Shown here: positions 1 through 11,561 of the stretch, piece by piece
How positions within the stretch are numbered: position 1 is the stretch's first letter
How the letters are laid out: each line of letters opens with the position of its first letter
Source of the DNA: Dryocosmus kuriphilus
Taxonomy: Eukaryota; Arthropoda; Insecta; Hymenoptera; Cynipidae
Length of the DNA: 64,000 bases
Assembly (NCBI GenBank): GCA_038277395.1
Contig: CM076191.1
Span: 182,358,687 to 182,422,686, forward strand
Direction: 5' to 3'
The notes under the pieces: model-generated
The model's database searches: none
Told to the model about the DNA's origin: nothing
The model's input: only the letters and a program-made list of their open reading frames with translations
Program-made: the position numbers and the translations under genes

Positions 1-274
1 TTAATAACGTTTTATCGATTAAAACAAAAACTGTGCATTTGATCAAAAAATGGTTAAAACAAAATGTGTAGATCATTTTGAATTGAACAACTTCGTCCTT
101 TACCATTTTTTTGTATTTTAAATATTTTGGCGGGAAACCAGAGTTTCTTAATTTTAATAGCGGTTTCTTGATTAAATCAAAAACCGTTCATTTTATCAAA
201 AAATGGTTAAGACAAAATTTGTAGATTTTTTTGAGGTGAACAATTTGACTTTCTTACATTTTTTTTTGTCTCTC

Positions 275-607
275 TCATAGTTTAGCCGGAAAATGGATTT
301 TTACATTCTCATCAGAGAAAGTATTAGATTTATGCAAAATTTGACTTTCGCGGATTTCATGAAATCTCCACGTTTTGAGACCTCCTGAATCCGAAAAAAT
401 GATTTTTACGACCGTGTCTGTCTGTCTGTTGGCGTTGTCGTCGTTGTTGTCGTCTGTTCCCACGATAAATTTCGAAGGACTAATCGGATTGGATTGCGCT
501 TTGGCACACTTCTTTAAGGTCCAAAAAGAAAGGACGAGTTCGTTAACCAGCGGTTTTTGACCAACGGTTATGGTTTTATCCATCAAAAACTGTTTTTCAC
601 AAAATAA
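275..607 (-). repeat. Protein-like core of the modular element
   Basis: The core has an open frame of about 100 codons on the minus strand (275-586), including the stretch MDKTITVGQKP, a GTD(D/A)N-rich low-complexity segment and FSDSGGLKTWRFHEIRES. Related frames recur at 1589-1840 (+), 11940-12227 (-), 12788-13021 (-), 13758-13961 (-), 14689-14892 (-) and 15591-15782 (-). Several copies are shifted or stopped, mainly around the repeated GTC/GTT trinucleotide tract. I recognise no domain. It may be a decayed coding remnant or simply a conserved repeat that happens to be open. Confidence 0.5.
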
Positions 608-1271
608 AAAAATCCATTTTCCGGCTAAACTATGAGAGATACAAAAAAAAATCGTAAGAAAGTAAAATTGTTCATCTCAAAAAAATCTACAAATTTTGTC
701 TTAACAGTTTTTTGATAAAATGAACGGTTTTTGTTTTAATCAAGAAAACGTTATTAAAATTAAAAAACTGTGATTTCCCGCTAAAATATTCAAGATACAA
801 AAAAATGGTTAAGAACAAAGTTATCCAATTTAAAAAGAGCTACAAATTTTGCTTCAACCATTTTTTGATAAAATGCACGGTTTTTGTTTTAATCGATAAA
901 ACGTTATTAAAAATTAAAGATTTCAAATTTCCCGCCAAACTATGGAAGATACGGAAAAATAATAATAAACAAAGTTGTTCGTCTCCAAATTGTCTACAAA
1001 TTTGCTCTCTACCATTTTTTTTGATCAGACGCGTAGTTTTTGAGTTATTCGTGAAATATGTTATGAAATATAAAGAAAACCACTTTTCAGCAAAACTGTG
1101 CAAGATATGAGAAAATATTAACAAGCAGAATTGTTCACCTTGGAAAGAGCTACAAAAGTTATTTATAAGACTCATCGTTTTACTTTTAAGAATCGAAATC
1201 CTCTATTGCGAAATTTGGAATATCACTAAAAAACTTTACCAATCTATAATGTGTTTTAAAAAAACGTAATT

Positions 1272-1566
1272 ATCGAGCGCGAAGCGCGAGTGTCATGATG
1301 AGAATGTATGCCTTAAGGGCGATAGAGCCTTAAGTAAAATAATTTCTTTTGTAATTTTTAATTTAAAGGTTTCTACGATCCATAAACACCGAGCGCGTAG
1401 CGAGAGGTGAATAATCTATCGAGTGCGAAGCGTGAGTGCCGTAAATAACTTATCGAGCGCGAAGCGCGAGTGCCAACAGACGCGCGCCATAGGCGCGCCC
1501 ATACTTCGCGCGAAGCGCGGCGCGCGCAGCGGGCGATGAGAATGTGCCCGCGCAGCGGGCAGATTT
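1272..1566. repeat. GC-rich short-hairpin cluster, copy 1
   Basis: Within AT-rich DNA this stretch carries many short perfect or near-perfect hairpins with tiny loops: GAGCGCGAAGCGCGAG (three times, one diverged), GCGCGCCATAGGCGCGC, CGCGCGAAGCGCG and GCCCGCGCAGCGGGC. It also holds an AT-containing one, CCTTAAGGGCGATAGAGCCTTAAG in outline. The 11-mer GATGAGAATGT occurs at 1297 and 1535. A homologous cluster lies at 16571-16861. Confidence 0.75.
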
Positions 1567-1892
1567 TTTGATTTTGTGAAAACCGTTTTTGGTGGATAAA
1601 ACCATAACCGTTGGTCAAAAACCGCGGGTTAACGAACTCGTCCTTTCTTTTTACCCCTTAAAGAAGTGTACCAAAGCGCACTCCAAGACGATTAGTCGTT
1701 CGAAAGTTATCGTGGGAACAGACTCCAACGATAACAACGACGATGAAGACAACAGAGAGATAGACACCTTGGTAAAAACCGTTTTTTCGGATTCAGGGGA
1801 TCTCAAAACGTGGAGATTTCATGAAATCCGCGAAAGTTAAATTTTACATAAATCCAATACCTTCTCTGATGAGAATGTAAAAATAAATTTTT

Positions 1893-3947
1893 AATAAAAA
1901 AAAATTATATTTTCAAGAACGAAAAATTACTTCTTAAGGGAATAGTTTAATTTTCAATTGAAAAAGGCCAATTTTTTACAAAATAGTTGAATTGTCAAAC
2001 GAAACGGAAAGATTTTTTTACCACAAATGTAACTAGTTGAACATTTAACCAAAAGCGATGAGTTCTATAATAAAAATGTTATAGGTGACTTTGAAACACA
2101 ATGAAAAGATTATTTTTCAAGCAAGAAAATGAATCTTTAATAAAAATAATTACATTTTCAACAACAAAAAGTTAAGTTTCAATGGAATAGTTTAATTTTT
2201 AACAGCAAAATATTGATTTTTGACAAAAAAATTATTTTTCAACAAAAAATGCAATAGTTGCATTTTCAACCAAAAGGGATGAATTTTCACTTAAATCGCT
2301 GAATTTTCAATAAAAAATTATGATTTCTCAACCAAAAATGGAAGAAACGACTTTTGAATCAAAAAATATTTGTTTTCAACCAAAAATAGTTCATTTTTTA
2401 CTGAAGTAATTTGAGTACTTTTTAAAATATTTTTGTTATAGTTCTTAATTTTTGAGAATGTTTTCTTTCATGACAAATCTCAGTAATTTTGAGGTAAAAA
2501 ATACTTTATTTCTACTTGAAAATGTCAAATTCGAGTATATGTTCGTAAAATTTGTTTATAACAGTAACAATTCTTAGTTTTTGTCAACGTTTTGTTACCA
2601 CATGACACATTGGTAATAAATTTTAGCAATTATAGTGAAGGAAAAACGTTTTTCTCCTGCTAAAATGGCACATTAGAGTAATTGTTTATAAAACTTGTTT
2701 ATAACAACTAAGTTGTTCATACAATCCACTATTTACGTACCGTACTTGCTAATGCATTCATTTTACTTAATATTCAGTTAGCACAAATCATTTTTTCTGG
2801 GTTAGAATAATGTTTTCTCCGAAAACATTTTTTCTACTTTTGTTGTTTACACAGAATTTTACAAAAACAAAAAATAAAAAATCGGCTTGGATGGATCAGT
2901 GGAGAATTTATTCAGTTTCAATTAAAAAAAAAAAAAGAAACGTCTGAAATAGATAAAAATTGTTACCTGTAGACTGATTTGTCCGTAAAAATCCAATTCT
3001 GAACCATTAAAAAAATTATATAAAATAGACATACTATTTCCATTTTCCAAGACGTAAATCCTGAATTTATTTTGAATTAATTTTATTCTGAAGTTGAACA
3101 AAAACTGACAAACAATATGAACTTCCATTCCAATAATACACTTCCTAGTATTTCTCTGTTTGTTTTCCAGCTTTGTCATTGCGCTCTTCCCTAATGATTG
3201 TATGAACAATGAACTGTCTAACAGTACTTTTTCGATTTGCGTGCATGAATAGCTTTACGGAAGGATCACTTCCGCCGGATAGTTTAGTGACCAAGACGTG
3301 TACAATTGCCTGGAAATTGGCTCTTTTGCAGTGATACTACCGTAGATGGATTGACTTTCGTCGAGGAAAATGTGACTTGTCATTCTGTAGTTTATGGTGA
3401 TATGTATTTCACAGTTATATTGGCCCAGTGGGTGCCCTTTTGCTTTTGTAACAATAATGACTTCACCATCTGCTACAAGGTACAAGCCACGAGCTAAAAG
3501 CTTTTAATGTTAACGAAAATAAATCTAGTAGATAATATAAGGCTCAAATTACAAAAATTGCACTTTTCTTTAAAACGCTGACGTCATTTATAGATCTTTA
3601 TTTTTACCCCATGACCAACTTACGCTAAAACTAATAATAATAATGATAGGGACATGAACGCAGAAAAGTAGCTGGTTTTCTTAGAGAGAAAAAAGAAACC
3701 TCTGACTTTCACTCTGCTCATCTAGAGATACTATTTTTGAATTTCAAGGAAGCAATTTCCAATTTAATGTTAACTCATAATTAAAAGTAAAGACATAAAC
3801 CAAGGAAAAAGGTATTATTCCACAAGAGTATGTTTCTCTGCCGAAACAAAATGTTAGGGAAATGTCGGAGCAAATTCAGTCATTTTAAAGATATTATTCG
3901 AAAGATCTCGTGTCTAGTGAATGTCTAATCCTGCAATTTTGTTGCTA
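1893..3947. other. AT-rich region, no gene recognised
   Basis: About 1893-2440 is rich in degenerate copies of TTTTCAACNAAAA-like motifs (simple diverged repeats). From 2441 to 3947 I see no convincing coding signal; the short open frames near 2922-3209 and 3255-3497 overlap on both strands and match nothing known to me. Confidence 0.4.
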
Positions 3948-5505
3948 CCCCAGCAAAACTTATTTGTTGATATAGAGCATACAAATTTCTTTGCTGTAAG
4001 TACAAATTTAAATTGCTACTATGATTTTGCTAGCACAACAAATCTTTCTTGCTGTCATTAGCAGTCCCAGTTTGCAGCAATATGAATCAGCTAAGTATGT
4101 CTTGCAACGTTTACAAATCCAAATTTGCTATAACAGTCACTTTCGATTGCTAAATCTACGGGAGGCACTACAGTGGGCACGGGGACATGAGTCGCCTTTA
4201 GGACATCCTGAAGACGTCCCTATAGGACTTCTAAGTCCGTCTTAATGTTTCTTTTAAACGTCACATGCCATAAAAACGTCTTTAGGACACGGGATGTTCA
4301 ACACAAAACCACAAAACTTAAAATCAAAATTTTACCTTGAAAAGTTCGGACTAACTCTTCTGATCCGCACCAGCGAATCAGTAGAGATTCTATGGTCTCC
4401 TGCGTCTCATCAGCCATCACTGTCACTTTTGAAACACTTTTGAAAATACACTACCTACACGATCTGCACCGTTATATCCTAGTTATATTACGCTGTAATT
4501 TGTATCGCGCATGGCGTCCGTTCACACTGATTCACACGACTTTAATTCCTCATACTTGTGCTCATTACACACGCGTCCATTGCCGCCATATTGGTCATAT
4601 TGGCGCCAATTATTGTAAGTAGGGTACTAAATTAGGTGGGAATATGCAAGGCCGCCATTTTGGGTCCCCGAGAATTTAAAAAAGGGTAAAACATTAAAAA
4701 TAATTGTATCAAAACTAATAAATTGAACTATTCTTTGCAAACAAACATTACGTATCTTTCATATAAATTGTTTTCTTCATTACTATACCTTAAATATAAA
4801 CTTTCGTGTGAGATATATAAACAGATAAATGAGCTTCTAACCTCACTTTTCACTTCAAACTTATATCTTTTTAATTTTCTCGAAAACTGCTTTAGAGCAA
4901 TTAAATAACTCGATTTCATCAAAGTTGCATTTCAGGTAATTAAATCAAGTTACTTTGATGATAAATAATTCATACGTTCCTAACATAATCTCAAATTAAA
5001 AGTTGATTTCCAAACTTCTATTGCTAAGAGTTTATACACATTTTAAAACCTTTATGGGTCATTTAGAGAGAAACAATATAGAAAAAATCTATCTTTGGTA
5101 CTGTGTTTTCAACGTAGAGCTATAAACCATGCATTTTGTGCCACTTTTAGTTCTCATTTAGCACAAATAATCACATGTGTATATCACAAGCATTTCCCGC
5201 GTATGCTTCTAAGACACAAAATGTCGGTTGCATATTCCCACCTAATTTAGTACCCTAATTGTAAGCATTCGTTTGTTGGCCGAGCAAACCAATCAGCTGC
5301 CGCAGCAAGTTTCTACGCACAGCAATACGAATTAGTAATAAGAGCAAGTTTCCTTGCAACCCCAGCAATTTATATTAACTAATTTTTTTTGGCATTACAA
5401 CTACATGAAATTTGCTGCGGAAGCAGTGAATATGCTTTATTAGCTAGTCGTATTGTTGTGAATACAAAACAATGTTTAGCAACACGAAAATTGCTGGGCT
5501 AGCTG
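3948..5505. repeat. Possible outer repeat bounded by CCAGCAA motifs
   Basis: CCCAGCAAAA-type sequence near 3950 is mirrored by ATTGCTGGG near 5489, and TTGC/GCAA-rich sequence occupies both flanks of the nested MITE. This could be an older inverted-repeat element split by the MITE at 4620-5257, but the termini are too weak to fix. A GGACATCCTGAAGACGTCC-like self-complementary stretch lies at about 4200-4220. Confidence 0.3.
4620..5257. mobile_element. hAT-like MITE, complete, with 8-bp TSD
   Basis: A 638-bp non-coding element starts TAGGGTACTAAATTAGGTGG and ends with its reverse complement; terminal inverted repeats run about 30 bp. It is flanked by perfect 8-bp direct repeats ATTGTAAG at 4612-4619 and 5258-5265. 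An 8-bp duplication and TAGGG-type ends fit the hAT superfamily (known for hAT; P elements also give 8 bp). It must depend on a transposase from elsewhere, since no coding frame is present. Further partial copies lie near 38641, 42160, 44786 and 49964. Confidence 0.88.
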
Positions 5506-5519
5506 AACCATTTTTCTAT

Positions 5520-8500
5520 TCATAGCGATTGCACAACTGCAATCGAAAAAATTTCCCTTAAAAACCATAAAAGCTTTGCATCCATTTCATAATTAAATAT
5601 CAAAAAAAAATTTTAATAAATAATAAAAAACACATTTATTTAAAAAATTAAATAATAAGTAGGCAATTTTAATATTATAAAACTGATCATTTATTTTCTC
5701 TAATAAAATATTTACGTTACATACAGGTAAACATGACTAAAAAATAACTGGCTCTGACATTTCTCAGACATTCTCCACTTGATACGGAAAGAAAATAATG
5801 TTCCCGGGGAATCCAAAATTTCAAATTTTGAGATCCCAATTCGCGGTGGGCACGAAAATGCGAAGCCTGGTGGCCACTTAACAAAGCTCTATGTGCAGGC
5901 TCGTCATGTTTACTTATCATGTAAAATACAGTCTGATTACTCTAATTTTACGTTTAATTCTTATAAAAAGTGGTGATCAGCGTAAACGCCGAATATAATA
6001 TATTGTCTGAGTGTTGTATTATAATAGCGGTAAGTATTCATGTTGTAATATTCATATGCAGAGCAGCAATAAAATAAATTGTGCATGATGCTTATAGGTT
6101 CGTTTGGAATGTCATACGTTACAAAATGATAATTAGATAATTATTAATGTCCTGTCCACAATTATTATTAATAATGTTGTAAGTTATTTAAAAAATTGTA
6201 AATTGTTTGTAAAATCATATGGAAATACCTTTTTTTTTGTTTCGCAATCAACAAGTTCCACCCTTCACCTATGCTTTGAAAACATGCTTCCCTATTTTTA
6301 TAAATTGATTACAACAATAAAAAAATCATTTCACTCGTTTTATACATACAATTTACAAGATTAGGATTAATAACTAATGACAAAACAATAATATTTTTTT
6401 CTCTTTCAAATGTGACACAAGAACCTAACCTATAAGCATCTTCACAACATTCCTTTTTTGCTACTCTACCAATTAGCAATGTGTCGTTTCAGAAACTTAT
6501 ACTTTCTGAAACTTTCGGTGGAAAGTTTCAATGAAAAGTTTCAATGCCAGTGAAATTTATGAAACTTTATGGTTTTTAGCTACATTTATGATAATTATAG
6601 ATTGGAAAATGACTCATTTACATTCGAAATAAGCCTTTCCATATTATAAACTGCATCTTCCTTTCTAAAAACTGTCAAACCTACTCAAATATTAAATAAA
6701 CTGAGTCAGAACTAACATAACCTAATATAAATACGCGGCAAAGTTTGAAAGTTTGTTCATGATTTATAATAACTTAATTAATACACTTTTAATCAATTTT
6801 GTTAATGAAACTTATTTATATTTTACACCTCATGTATTTTTTTTCTGTTTACCCTATCTTGTAATTAAAGCTGTTTATCTTTGTTTAAAACCAGAAATTG
6901 AGATAATTAATTAAATATTGATATCATCAGTTCAGCCAATCTCTAAGCAATTTTCTAGCGATAAATAAATTATTTGTTTATGCAAATAAAATAATTTCTA
7001 AGTAATATTCGAGAAGCAATAAATAATTTTTTAATTTCACTACACCTGAAGAAGCGTTTACAATTATTTTAATAATTTTAATCGAGAAAATTAGCGTTCG
7101 CTATTTTAAATGATTTTCAAGAGTTTAAAGAGATTTTAAAAACATTTCAAAGCGTTTTAAGAGATTAAAAAAATTTTTTTTTTAATTGCAAAGGGTTTCA
7201 AGCGATTTCAAGCGTTTTTAAGGAGTTCTAGGGGATTTATGGGTTAAAAAAATTTTAATTGAAAGTATTTCAAAAGATTTAAAATAATTTTTAAGAATGT
7301 TACAAAATTTAAAGAATATAAATGTAAATAGGTATTTAAAAATCTATTAAAATACTTTTTAGTTTCGGCTTAAGGCGATATGAAGGTATGACATGAAATG
7401 TCTTGAAAATACTGGATTTTTTTTTAATTCTTTAAAAACCATTAAATCCTTTTAAATATTTACAATTTCTTTATACCCCTCTAAAATCCCTCGAAACTCC
7501 TTTAAATCGCTTTAAATCGATTGAAATCCTTTCAAACTTTTAAAAATGGTTTGAGATCTATCATTGAAATATTTTTAAAATCACTTTAAGTTCTTTAAAA
7601 TCATTAAAACTTCGTTGAATTTCCTTGGAATATTTCGTAATGCTTTAGAATCTCTAAAAGATTCCCAAAAATCATATGAAATCTCTTAAAATTCTTTAAA
7701 GTTTCTTTGAATTCCCTTAAAATTCTTTAAATTCATTCAAAATTACCCAAATCTCTTAAAAATCCTGAAACTCATTTAAAACTTAGAATATTTTTAAAAA
7801 TCATTAGAAATATTTAAAAATAGTTTAAAGTTTTTGAAAAAAAAAAAAAAAAAAAAAACTTCTAAAAATCATTTTAAATCCTTTTAAAATTTTATTAACA
7901 TACTTTGAGATGTTTTTGAAATCATTTTATGTTCTTAAGAATCCTTAAAAATCTCTTGAACACTTTTAAAATATTTTTTATTCCTTAAAATATCTAAATA
8001 ATTCCTAAGAATCACTCAAAATCTCTTGATATTCTTTTAAGTTTCTTTGAAATATCTTGAAATTTTTCCAGTGCATTCAAAATGGCTTGAAATCCCTTAA
8101 AATTGCTTTGAAGTTGTCTATTTATTTTCTATTTTATAAAATCTCTCAAAGTTCTTTAAAATCACTGAAAATATTTTGAAATTTTCGAAAATATTTTTAA
8201 AATTCCTTTAAATTCTTTTAAATCTCTTGAAATACTTTAAAATATTACAAAATCCTTTAAAATCTCTTGAAACTCCTTAAACTCTGTCTAAGTCGCTTAA
8301 AATCCATTGAAACTTTTTAAAATATTTAAAATACTTTTAAGATCACTCGAAATTCTTAAAAATCTTTCAAAGTTCTTGGAAATACCTTAAAATCACTATA
8401 AATTGTTCGAAATGTCTTCGAATGTTTAAAAATTATTCGAAATTTAATAAAATACTATTAAATATTTTAAAAATCACTTCAACATCTTTAAAATGTTTTA

Positions 8501-10067
8501 AAATCACTTAAATTTATTTAAAATACTTTGATATACCTCAAAATCTTTTAAGAAATCAAAAAGTCACTGAAAATCTTCTAAAAATTAGTAAAAATATTTT
8601 TAAATCTATTGAGATATTTTGAGATCTGCTTAAAATCGCTTTATATTCTTTAAAATTCAAAAACAAATTTTAAATACTTTACAATATTTCCAAATCCCTT
8701 AAGAAATTTTAAAATATTCGTAAAAAAAATTTTGAAAAACCATTATTACTTTTAAATCTTTTTAAATTTCCTCGAAATTCTTCAAGATCATTTTAATTCC
8801 TTAAAATATTACACGATCCTTTAAAATCTCTTGAAAAATTTTAAAATCAATTGAAGTCGCTTAAAATCCTTCGAAATTTTTTAAAATATTTAAAAATTTT
8901 TTTATGTATTTTGAAATTTTGTAAAAATGATTCCAAATTCTTTTAAATACTTTAAAATATTTTTAAATTACTTAAAATCGTTCTAGATTATTTTAAATCC
9001 TTTTAAATTTTTAATGTCGTTTAAAATCCTTTGAAATTTTTTAAAAATCATTTCTTAAAATCTTTCGAAATTGATTAGAATATTTGAAAATTATTAAAAA
9101 ATTTTTCAATTTTTTTTTTAATCACTCTAGATTGTTTAATATCCTTCAGAATCCTTCGAAAATCCTTTAAAATCCTTCGAAATTTCTTCAAATCACTTGA
9201 AATTGTCAGAAATTTCTTAAAATCATTTGAAGTCGCTTGAAATCTTTCGAAATTTATTGAAATATTTTTAAATGCATTGAAATATTTTAAAATGCATTGA
9301 AATATTTCGAAAATTTTTTCAAATCACTCTAAATTATATAAAACCCTTTGAAAATTTTTTTTAATTACTTGAAAGTGTTTGAAATCCTTTTAAGTTTTTA
9401 ACAATGATTTGACATTTTATAAAATACTTTAATATATAATGTTTGTAATTTAAACATTCCAAAATATATAATTTATATACGCTAAATTCATCAAATTTTC
9501 ATAAGTTTCGTCAAAATTTTCGTTGATCATATATTTCACGTTTTGAAACTTTCAAAGTGAAAGTCTCCAAATGAAACTTTCAACGGCACATTGCTACTAA
9601 CAATGCATATATATCTGAATACTGACCCTTATTATAATTCAACATTTAAACAATATATTTCACACTGCTTTTAAGCGAAACATCACTTTTTATCAATATT
9701 AAACGTTATCAATTACGAGTCTACTTGTAAACATTAAAAAAGAGCCTGCTTTCAGACCACGTGACGCAATCCCCTGGCGAAACAAAATAACTGAAAAATG
9801 TCAGAGAAATGACTGGGACAGTTATTTTTACCTGTATTTAACGTAAATGTTTTATTAGAAAAAATAAAATATCATTTTTATAATATTAAAGTTGCCTACT
9901 TTCCATTTATTTATTATTTTAACTTTATTTATATTTTTAAATAAATTTCTTTTTATCTTATTATTTATAATTTTATAATTTTTTTTAAATTTATTTATAA
10001 AAGGGATGCAAAGCTTTTATGGTTTTTAAAGGACATTTTGTCGATTGCAATTTTGCAACCGCTATGA
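5520..10067. mobile_element. Large inverted-repeat element, non-autonomous
   Basis: Long terminal inverted arms: 5520-5775 is the reverse complement, with differences, of about 9795-10067. Shared landmarks are TCATAGCG at the ends, GATTGCA, TTAAAAACCATAAAAGCTTTGCATC in outline, AGTAGGCAA and TACAGGTAAA. The interior is AT-rich and contains a nested hAT-like element at 6474-9596. I found no transposase and could not define a target duplication. Confidence 0.65.
6474..9596. mobile_element. Non-coding hAT-like element with satellite-like interior, copy 1
   Basis: A 3123-bp element with ends TAGCAATGTGTCGTT and AACGGCACATTGCTA (15-bp terminal inverted repeats, one mismatch). Flanks are CTACCAAT (6466-6473) and CTAACAAT (9597-9604), an 8-bp duplication with one change. 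Subterminal regions repeat GAAACTTTC/GAAAGTTTC motifs in both orientations. The roughly 2.4 kb interior (about 7080-9430) is a degenerate array of TTAAAATCCTTTGAAAT-like words with no coding frame and a poly-A run near 7838-7858. A second copy at 38941-42074 is nearly collinear over its whole length. Confidence 0.85.
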
Positions 10068-11316
10068 AGCCATATAAACGACCCTAAAAAGGGCCAGTCA
10101 TTTTCCAGTCACGAAATCTTTCAAATAATAACTAGAAAATAACTGAGTTTGATCCAGCCCCGTGCTACTTCCATGGAGGCCTGTATGATAAAAGTTGGCT
10201 GAGAGGTGGATCACAGCCACCAGGCGAAATGGTGGCGCTGATTACCTATAGGGCCGCCTTGCTTTAAAATACATGACAAAAATGTAATTCTTTATATTTT
10301 TTTATAATCTGAACCGCTTTATCGGGGGTTTTTAACGGAAAAATGAAACTAAATGTTTTTGGCATATAAAAGTACAAAATATATAACGAAAAAAGTGAAA
10401 TATATTAATTTTCTAAATGATCAAATGTGTGAAATCAATACAAAAAATTTGTCCAAGTTAATAAATTTAATACAATAAATTTAAACGTAAAGTAATAACA
10501 ATAAAATTGTGATTAATTAAATAATTAATTCATTGATGAATTTTATAATTTTTAGTGTCACGATTTTAAGTTATAATTAAATATAATTACATTTTTTGTC
10601 CAAGTAAAAATTAATATTAATTTTTTTATATATTTAAAGTATATCATAGTAATTGGGAGAACTAAATAAATATGTGTGGAAATGGTTATTTTCTAATATC
10701 AGAATTCTGAATTGATTATTGCATATTTTAAAACTGTAGTGTTGTAAAGTAACTTACCAAATTATTTTGCAATTATAAAAATGTCAGAAATCAAAAGGTA
10801 TGTATATGAGATTAATAAAAAGGCAATTTTAAAGTTAAAAAAGTATAATTCTTATGAATCTTATATTTATAATAACGCAATAAATAAAATGAATGCAACA
10901 AACATTTCAACATTTATATTATTAACAAAACATAATTAAAACGTTCTGCAAAACACAACAATAATTATACGTATAACACGTTCTCAAATTGAAATTTACA
11001 ATATAAAATAGAATGACAAAAGAATATGATGAATAACAAAAAATATGATGAATTATTGGTACTCATACAAAATTATTTGTATTATTTTTGGAAATTTACA
11101 AATTATAATTAGAAAATATATTTTTTCGAGCTGAAGGTATTATTATCTAGTTTTTTAAATTATTATTTTTCAGAACTATTAAACAAATCCCTAATTTTAT
11201 TCCTCGAGTTTATATTTAAACTCTGGCGGAATTTTTATTTGAAAAGTGCACAATAAACCAAACCATATACAAAAAACAAAAATAAATACGATAAATTCAT
11301 AACCTTCATAACGTAC
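10068..11316. other. AT-rich region left of the THAP exon
   Basis: No gene is recognised. GATCCAGCCCCGTGC at about 10151-10165 is mirrored by GCACGGGGCTGG near 11791-11802, so the THAP exon may sit inside an old inverted-repeat element of about 1.6 kb. The remainder is AT-rich without a clear motif; downstream exons of the THAP gene would be expected here on the minus strand but are not evident. Confidence 0.35.
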
Positions 11317-11561
11317 CTTTCCCAAAACAGTTTCGTCAGGACCAGTAATTGTTCTTTCGCGGATGATGTCTCTTGTTGCAAAATGTCTCTCACAAACTGC
11401 TTGACCTTCTTTGACTTTGATATCGTCTCTTAAAATGACCTGTTGCCATTTTTTAATTAAAATGTTGTCTTTTGGCACATAAAAAACCATCGAGTTTGCT
11501 CCTCCGAACTCCGTTTCTTTTTATAGTCAGAATCACAATTCACTGCTAAACATTTCACCAT
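11317..11561 (-). pseudogene. THAP-domain first exon, frameshifted
   Basis: On the minus strand an ATG at 11561-11559 begins MVKCLAVNC, giving the first C-x4-C pair of a THAP zinc finger. After a shift in a T run near 11490 the frame resumes with VPKDN, KKWQQ and CERHF, the last giving C-x2-H. C-x4-C followed about 50-60 residues later by C-x2-H is the THAP C2CH layout, a DNA-binding module of P-element-type transposases and of domesticated regulators. The frame ends exactly at AAAG|GTACGT, a strong splice donor at 11317/11316. No continuation was found, so this is a fragment, probably from a P-like element or a THAP gene copy. The frameshift makes it non-functional as it stands. Confidence 0.72.

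Larger units (their letters stand above)
1..1892. repeat. Partial modular foldback element (copy 1)
   Basis: This is a composite repeat cut by the window start. An AT-rich arm at 1-298 is the imperfect reverse complement of about 608-905, so the two can fold around a core at 299-607. The right arm continues to about 1185 with repeats of a motif around GATAAAATGNACGGTTTTTG. A GC-rich hairpin cluster follows at 1272-1566, then the core again in the opposite orientation (1574-1892). The same modules in the same order recur at 11931-16866, which shows this is one mobile or amplifying unit and not random inverted sequence. No transposase is recognisable. The family is not one I can name. Confidence 0.7.

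Noticed and set aside
1272..1566. Bacterial REP elements or endosymbiont DNA, because of the GC-rich hairpins
   Set aside because: The cluster is embedded between AT-rich modules that recur in the same order at 11931-16866, so it belongs to the repeat and is not a contaminant.
3255..3497. Overlapping open frames on both strands
   Set aside because: Short, antisense to each other, no recognised domain and no splice or start support.
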